Shown: piece after piece, positions 60,437-64,000 of the stretch
Layout: each line of letters opens with the position of its first letter
How positions within the stretch are numbered: position 1 is the first letter of the stretch
Assembly (NCBI RefSeq): GCF_040024445.1
Contig: NZ_CP157276.1
Span: forward strand, 3,038,001 to 3,102,000
Direction of reading: 5' to 3'
Source: Prescottella soli
GTDB lineage: Bacteria > Actinomycetota > Actinomycetes > Mycobacteriales > Mycobacteriaceae
Length of the DNA stretch: 64,000 nucleotides
The notes under the pieces: model-generated
What the model saw: only the letters and a program-made list of their open reading frames with translations
Told to the model about the DNA's origin: nothing
Database searches by the model: none
Program-made: the position numbers and the translations under genes

Positions 60437-63043
60437 GTGAGTTCCCCCAACAACCCGCCAGGCGGCCGTCCCACAGGACCACGCCGGCCCAGCGGGCCCC
60501 AGCAGAGTGGACAACCGGCCGGGCAGCAGCCCGGCCGTCCCATGGGTGGCCCGGCTCCTCGCCGCAACCCCGGCCCGCCGCCGGCAGGCCGCCCCGGACC
60601 CGTACCGGGTCAGGGCGGGCGTCCGCCGCAGGGACAGGGGGGTCGCCCACCGCAGGGTGGCCGTCCGCCGCAGGGCCAGGGTGGCCGTCCGCCTCAAGGC
60701 GGTCGTCCCCCGCAGGGGCAGCCCGCTTCGGGGGGCGCACGTCCGGCGCAGGGTGGAGGACGCGGACCGGGTGGCCGTCCGCCGGCCGGGCCGCCGCCCA
60801 CCGCCCGCAAGCCCGGCGGTGGCTCGGGCGGTGAGCCGCCGAAGCCGCCGAAGAAGACCAAGTCCAGTCGGTGGAAGGTCATCCGCCGCACCGCGTATGC
60901 GGTCGTCGCCGCGGGGCTGATCCTGCCGATGCTGGCGTTCATGGTCGCGTACGTGGCCGCGGACGTCCCGAAGCCCGGCGACATGAAGTCCAACCAGGTG
61001 GCGACGATCCTCGCCTCGGACGGGACGACGGAGATCACCCGCGTCGTGCCGCCGGAGGGCAACCGCACCGAGGTCTCGATCGACCAGATCCCGGTCCACG
61101 TGCGCAACGCCGTGCTCGCGGCCGAGGACCGCAAGTTCTACACCAACCCCGGCTTCTCGGTGAGCGGCTTCGCCCGCGCCCTGCGTGACAACGTGCTGGG
61201 CCGCGACAGCGCCGGCGGTGGTTCGACCATCACCCAGCAGTACGTCAAGAACGCGTTGGTCGGTTCCGAGCGCTCCCTCACCCGCAAGATGAAGGAGCTG
61301 GTGATCTCGTCGAAGATGGCCCGCCAGTGGTCCAAGGACGACATCCTCGCCGCGTACCTCAACACCATCTACTTCGGCCGCGGTGCCTACGGCATCGCCG
61401 CCGCCTCCGAGGCGTACTACGGCAAGCCGGTCGAGGAGTTGACCGTCGCCCAGGGCGCCATGCTGGCGGCGATCATCCAGCAGCCGTCGGGCCTCGATCC
61501 GGAAACCAACCCGACCGGTGCGCAGACGCGATGGAACTACGTCCTCGACGGCATGGTCGACAGCGGCACGCTCAGCGCCGCCGACCGCGCCGCGATGGAG
61601 TTCCCGCCCGTGGTCCCGCTCGCCGATGTCGACAACGGCAACGGCGGCGGCGGTCCCGAGGGCCTGATCAAGCAGCAGGTCCTGCAGGAGCTGTCGGCGT
61701 CGGGTATCAGCGAACAGGACCTCAACACCGAGGGCCTGCAGATCACCACGACGATCGACCCGAAGGCGCAGCAGGCCGCGCTCGACTCGGTCGAGAAGTA
61801 CATGGACGGCGAGCCGTCCGAGCTGCGGACCGCGGTCGTGTCGGTCGACCCGCACACCGGCGCCGTCCGCGCCTACTACGGCGGTACCGACGGAACCGGC
61901 TACGACTTCGCGCAGGCCGGCCTGCAGACCGGGTCGTCGTTCAAGGTGTTCGGTCTCGCGGCCGCGCTGGATCAGGGCATCCCGCTGTCGCAGATGTACG
62001 ACAGCAGCCCGCTCACGGTCAACGGCATCTCGATCGGCAACGTCGAGGGCGAGTCCTGCGGCACGTGCACCATCGCCGAGGCGCTCAAGCGGTCGCTCAA
62101 CACGAGCTTCTACCGGCAGATGCTGCAGATGGACGACGGCCCGCAGGCCATCGCGGACATGGCCCACAAGGCCGGCATCCCCGAGGACATCCCGGGCGTC
62201 GGTCCGTCGCTCACCGAGCCGGGCGGCGTCGGCCCCAACAACGGCATCGTGCTGGGCCAGTACCAGTCGCGGCCGCTCGACATGGCGTCCGCGTACGCGA
62301 CGCTCGCCGCGTCGGGCGAGTACCACAAGCCGTACTTCGTGCAGAAGGTCGTCACCTCCGACGGCACCGTCCTGCTCGACCGCGGCACGCCGGTCGGCGA
62401 GAAGCGCATCGACGCCGCCGTGGCCGACAACACCACCGCCGCGATGACCCCGATCGCCGCGTACTCGCGCGGACACGGACTGGCCGGGGGACGCCCGTCG
62501 GCGTCGAAGACCGGCACCGCGCAGCTCGGCGACACCGGCTCCAACAAGGACGCCTGGATGGTCGGGTTCACCCCGTCGCTGTCGACGGCGGTCTGGGTCG
62601 GCACCGAACAGGGTCTCCCGCTGGTGAACAGCTACGGCGGAATGGTCTACGGCTCGGGTCTGCCGTCGGACATCTGGAAGGGAACGATGGACGGTGCGCT
62701 GAAGGGCACCGACGTCGAGAAGTTCCCGACGCCCGAACCCATCGCGGGACAGGCCGGTGTGCCGGAGTACTCGGCACCGGCCGCGCCGAAGACGACGGCC
62801 GCGGCCCCGACGAGCACCACGCAGCCGACCACGACGCCGCCGTCTCTCGAGATCACCACGAGCAACGTGGAGATCCTGCCGGGCGTGACGATCCCGATCC
62901 CGGGCGTCGGACCGGGCCGGACCACCCAGTCGACGCCGACGCAGACGCCGGGCTCGACCACCACGGAGGAGCAAGTTCCGCCGGCCGGTCAGGTGCCGCC
63001 GGGCCAGCAGCGCCGAGCGCCGCAGCCGGTGCCCGTCGGGTAG
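60437..63043 (+). CDS. ponA: Class A penicillin-binding protein in the conserved ponA1 position
   Basis: 868 residues. A ~140-residue cytoplasmic tail is Pro/Gly/Gln/Arg-rich with tandem GGRPPQG units. One helix (about 155-178) leads to the GT51 domain with Glu230 in AEDRKFYTNPG and GGGSTITQQYVKNAL, and the transpeptidase domain with Ser500-x-x-Lys in GSSFKVF, SLNTSFY and KTGTA at 691. A Thr/Pro-rich tail contains EILPGVTIPIPG before extra residues. It makes and cross-links peptidoglycan; in mycobacteria PonA1 drives polar growth. Flanked by DUF5318 and GT87 genes as in mycobacteria, so this is the ancestral copy of the three PBPs in the window. GTG start. Confidence 0.95.
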   Translation: MSSPNNPPGGRPTGPRRPSGPQQSGQPAGQQPGRPMGGPAPRRNPGPPPAGRPGPVPGQGGRPPQGQGGRPPQGGRPPQGQGGRPPQGGRPPQGQPASGGARPAQGGGRGPGGRPPAGPPPTARKPGGGSGGEPPKPPKKTKSSRWKVIRRTAYAVVAAGLILPMLAFMVAYVAADVPKPGDMKSNQVATILASDGTTEITRVVPPEGNRTEVSIDQIPVHVRNAVLAAEDRKFYTNPGFSVSGFARALRDNVLGRDSAGGGSTITQQYVKNALVGSERSLTRKMKELVISSKMARQWSKDDILAAYLNTIYFGRGAYGIAAASEAYYGKPVEELTVAQGAMLAAIIQQPSGLDPETNPTGAQTRWNYVLDGMVDSGTLSAADRAAMEFPPVVPLADVDNGNGGGGPEGLIKQQVLQELSASGISEQDLNTEGLQITTTIDPKAQQAALDSVEKYMDGEPSELRTAVVSVDPHTGAVRAYYGGTDGTGYDFAQAGLQTGSSFKVFGLAAALDQGIPLSQMYDSSPLTVNGISIGNVEGESCGTCTIAEALKRSLNTSFYRQMLQMDDGPQAIADMAHKAGIPEDIPGVGPSLTEPGGVGPNNGIVLGQYQSRPLDMASAYATLAASGEYHKPYFVQKVVTSDGTVLLDRGTPVGEKRIDAAVADNTTAAMTPIAAYSRGHGLAGGRPSASKTGTAQLGDTGSNKDAWMVGFTPSLSTAVWVGTEQGLPLVNSYGGMVYGSGLPSDIWKGTMDGALKGTDVEKFPTPEPIAGQAGVPEYSAPAAPKTTAAAPTSTTQPTTTPPSLEITTSNVEILPGVTIPIPGVGPGRTTQSTPTQTPGSTTTEEQVPPAGQVPPGQQRRAPQPVPVG
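60608..60722 (+). repeat. In-frame tandem repeat coding GGRPPQG units in ponA
   Basis: Degenerate tandem units of about 21-33 bases (core GGCCGTCCGCCGCAGGG) encode five to six GGRPPQG/QGGRPPQG repeats in the cytoplasmic tail of PonA. Prone to length variation between strains. Confidence 0.85.
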
Positions 63044-63065
63044 GCGTTCCCGGTAGCCTCGCGGA

Positions 63066-64000
63066 GTGGCCGACAACACAACGGGCAGCACAGATACCCG
63101 CGACGGCGGCGAGTTGGTGTCACCGGCACCGCTCGCCGCCGATCGACGGTCCGCGGACTGGCGGGACGTGCCCGGTCACACGGATCCGCTGACCGCGCGG
63201 CTGACGTCCACGATCGGTGGTCCGGTCGGTCGGCACGCGCTGATCGGCCGGACCCGCTTCTTCACGCCGATGCGGGTGATCCTGCTGCTGGCCGTCGTCT
63301 TCCTGAGCCTCGGCTGGTTCAGCAAGGCGGGCTGCATCCAGCAGGGCCCGGTCGGCGCCAACGGCGCCCTCGGACTGGACTGGGGCGGCAACCGTCAGTA
63401 CGTCGCGATGTGTTACTCCGACACCGTCCCGCTCTACGGCGCCGAGCACCTCGACGAGGGTGCCTTCCCGTACAAGAAGTGGTGGGAGGAGCCCCGATCC
63501 GACGGTTCGGTGCAGCGCCGCTACATGGAGTACCCGGTGCTGTCGGGGCTGTACCAGTACGGCTCGATGGTGGTCGCGAAGGCGTGGCACGCGACGCCGT
63601 GGCTGCCCGGCGGCCTGCAGGTGGTCATCTACTTCAACGTGGTCGCGCTCGGGCTGGCGATCGCGTGGCTGGTCACGGTGTGGGCGAGCGCGCTGCTGGC
63701 CGGCAGACGCGTGTGGGACGCCGCGCTCGTCGCGTGCTCGCCGCTGGTGATCGTGCACGCGTTCACCAACTTCGACCCGCTCGCTACGGCGTTCGCGATG
63801 GGTGGACTGCTGGCGTGGGCGCGTAAACGGCCGGTGCTCGCGGGTGTCCTGCTGGGCCTCGGCGGCGCCGCCAAGCTGTTCCCGCTGATGCTGCTCGGCC
63901 CGCTTCTGGTGCTGTGCCTGCGGTCGGGTCGGATGCGCGACTGGACGCAGGCGACGCTCGCCGCGGCCGCTGCCTGGCTGGTGGTGAATCTGCCCATCGC
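63066..64000 (+). CDS. GT87-family membrane glycosyltransferase, N-terminal part (cut by window edge)
   Basis: The first 311 codons lie in the window. An ~65-residue cytoplasmic N-tail (VADNTTGSTDTRDGG...) precedes the first helix (MRVILLLAVVFLSLGWF). A large extracytoplasmic loop follows with TVPLYGAEHLDEGAFPYKKWWEE and YMEYPVLSGLYQY, the acidic/aromatic region typical of polyprenyl-phosphate-mannose-dependent GT-C enzymes, then further helices (VIYFNVVALGLAIAWLVTV; FDPLATAFAMGGLLAWARKRPVLAGVLLGLG). It corresponds to Rv0051 next to ponA1 in mycobacteria and probably transfers a sugar onto an envelope glycan. GTG 63066 is six bases after TAGCCT, possibly near-leaderless. Confidence 0.85.
   Translation, partial: MADNTTGSTDTRDGGELVSPAPLAADRRSADWRDVPGHTDPLTARLTSTIGGPVGRHALIGRTRFFTPMRVILLLAVVFLSLGWFSKAGCIQQGPVGANGALGLDWGGNRQYVAMCYSDTVPLYGAEHLDEGAFPYKKWWEEPRSDGSVQRRYMEYPVLSGLYQYGSMVVAKAWHATPWLPGGLQVVIYFNVVALGLAIAWLVTVWASALLAGRRVWDAALVACSPLVIVHAFTNFDPLATAFAMGGLLAWARKRPVLAGVLLGLGGAAKLFPLMLLGPLLVLCLRSGRMRDWTQATLAAAAAWLVVNLPI

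Noticed and set aside
60608-60722. CRISPR-like or satellite repeats
   Set aside because: The repeats are in frame and code for Gly-Gly-Arg-Pro-Pro-Gln units in the PonA tail, with no spacers.

Overview
The window is a 64 kb stretch of a high-GC actinobacterial chromosome, most likely Rhodococcus/Prescottella or a close mycolic-acid relative. I base this on the order leuS ... padR-ino1 ... DUF1707 membrane proteins, DUF5318, ponA, GT87 at the right end, which matches the leuS-ino1-ponA1-Rv0051 neighbourhood near the origin in mycobacteria. Other pointers are LpqY/SugABC-type transport, F420-type enzymes, glucosylglycerate hydrolase, GTG starts and leaderless promoters. No rRNA, tRNA, CRISPR, prophage or insertion sequence was seen. 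Base composition looks even, so nothing points to a recent foreign island.

Left part (1-15.5 kb): a bile-acid-symporter-like transporter diverges from its LysR regulator. Then come a split SdpI/DUF1648 membrane pair, leuS, a secreted lipase, a ketosteroid-isomerase-like enzyme, a HutD-family protein behind a perfect 18-bp palindrome, an SDR, two tandem paralogous small exported proteins sharing an SFGYIP motif, an HhH-PHP protein, glucosylglycerate hydrolase, a secreted GH25 muramidase, and a lipoprotein / ECF sigma / RskA-type anti-sigma set.

Middle (15.5-37.5 kb): a Tat-exported PhoX phosphatase is followed by an exopolysaccharide-type locus (17.7-26.0 kb). That locus has a BcsB-like exported protein and a GT39-like membrane protein on the minus strand, diverging from a polytopic exosortase/EpsI-like protein and a BcsA-like processive GT2, with a GH5-type lipoprotein glycosidase converging on them. 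Next are an LLM oxidoreductase plus polar amino-acid ABC operon with a fused binding-protein/permease, a deazaflavin-dependent nitroreductase, a trehalose-type ABC importer (sugC-lpqY-sugA-sugB plus a small membrane protein), and the first of three class A penicillin-binding proteins.

Right part (37.5-64 kb): an MFS exporter; a gntR(YtrA)-ABC-permease operon with a clear operator; a second class A PBP followed by two colinear 556-residue secreted paralogs with propeller-like repeats; a methyltransferase broken by one base in a homopolymer; a TetR diverging from an acyl-CoA dehydrogenase / phosphotransferase / SDR operon across a near-perfect palindrome; an M23 endopeptidase; an ABC-F ATPase with a structured leader; padR-ino1; a duplicated two-gene DUF1707 unit in which each unit has the same leaderless promoter; DUF5318; the third class A PBP, which sits in the canonical ponA position; and the start of a GT87 membrane glycosyltransferase cut by the window edge.

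The common theme is the cell envelope: peptidoglycan synthases and hydrolases, polysaccharide export, inositol (phosphatidylinositol, mycothiol), trehalose recycling, and several families of exported proteins of unknown role. Intergenic hairpins mark most transcription unit ends. One hairpin sequence occurs twice in the window and looks like a dispersed repeat.
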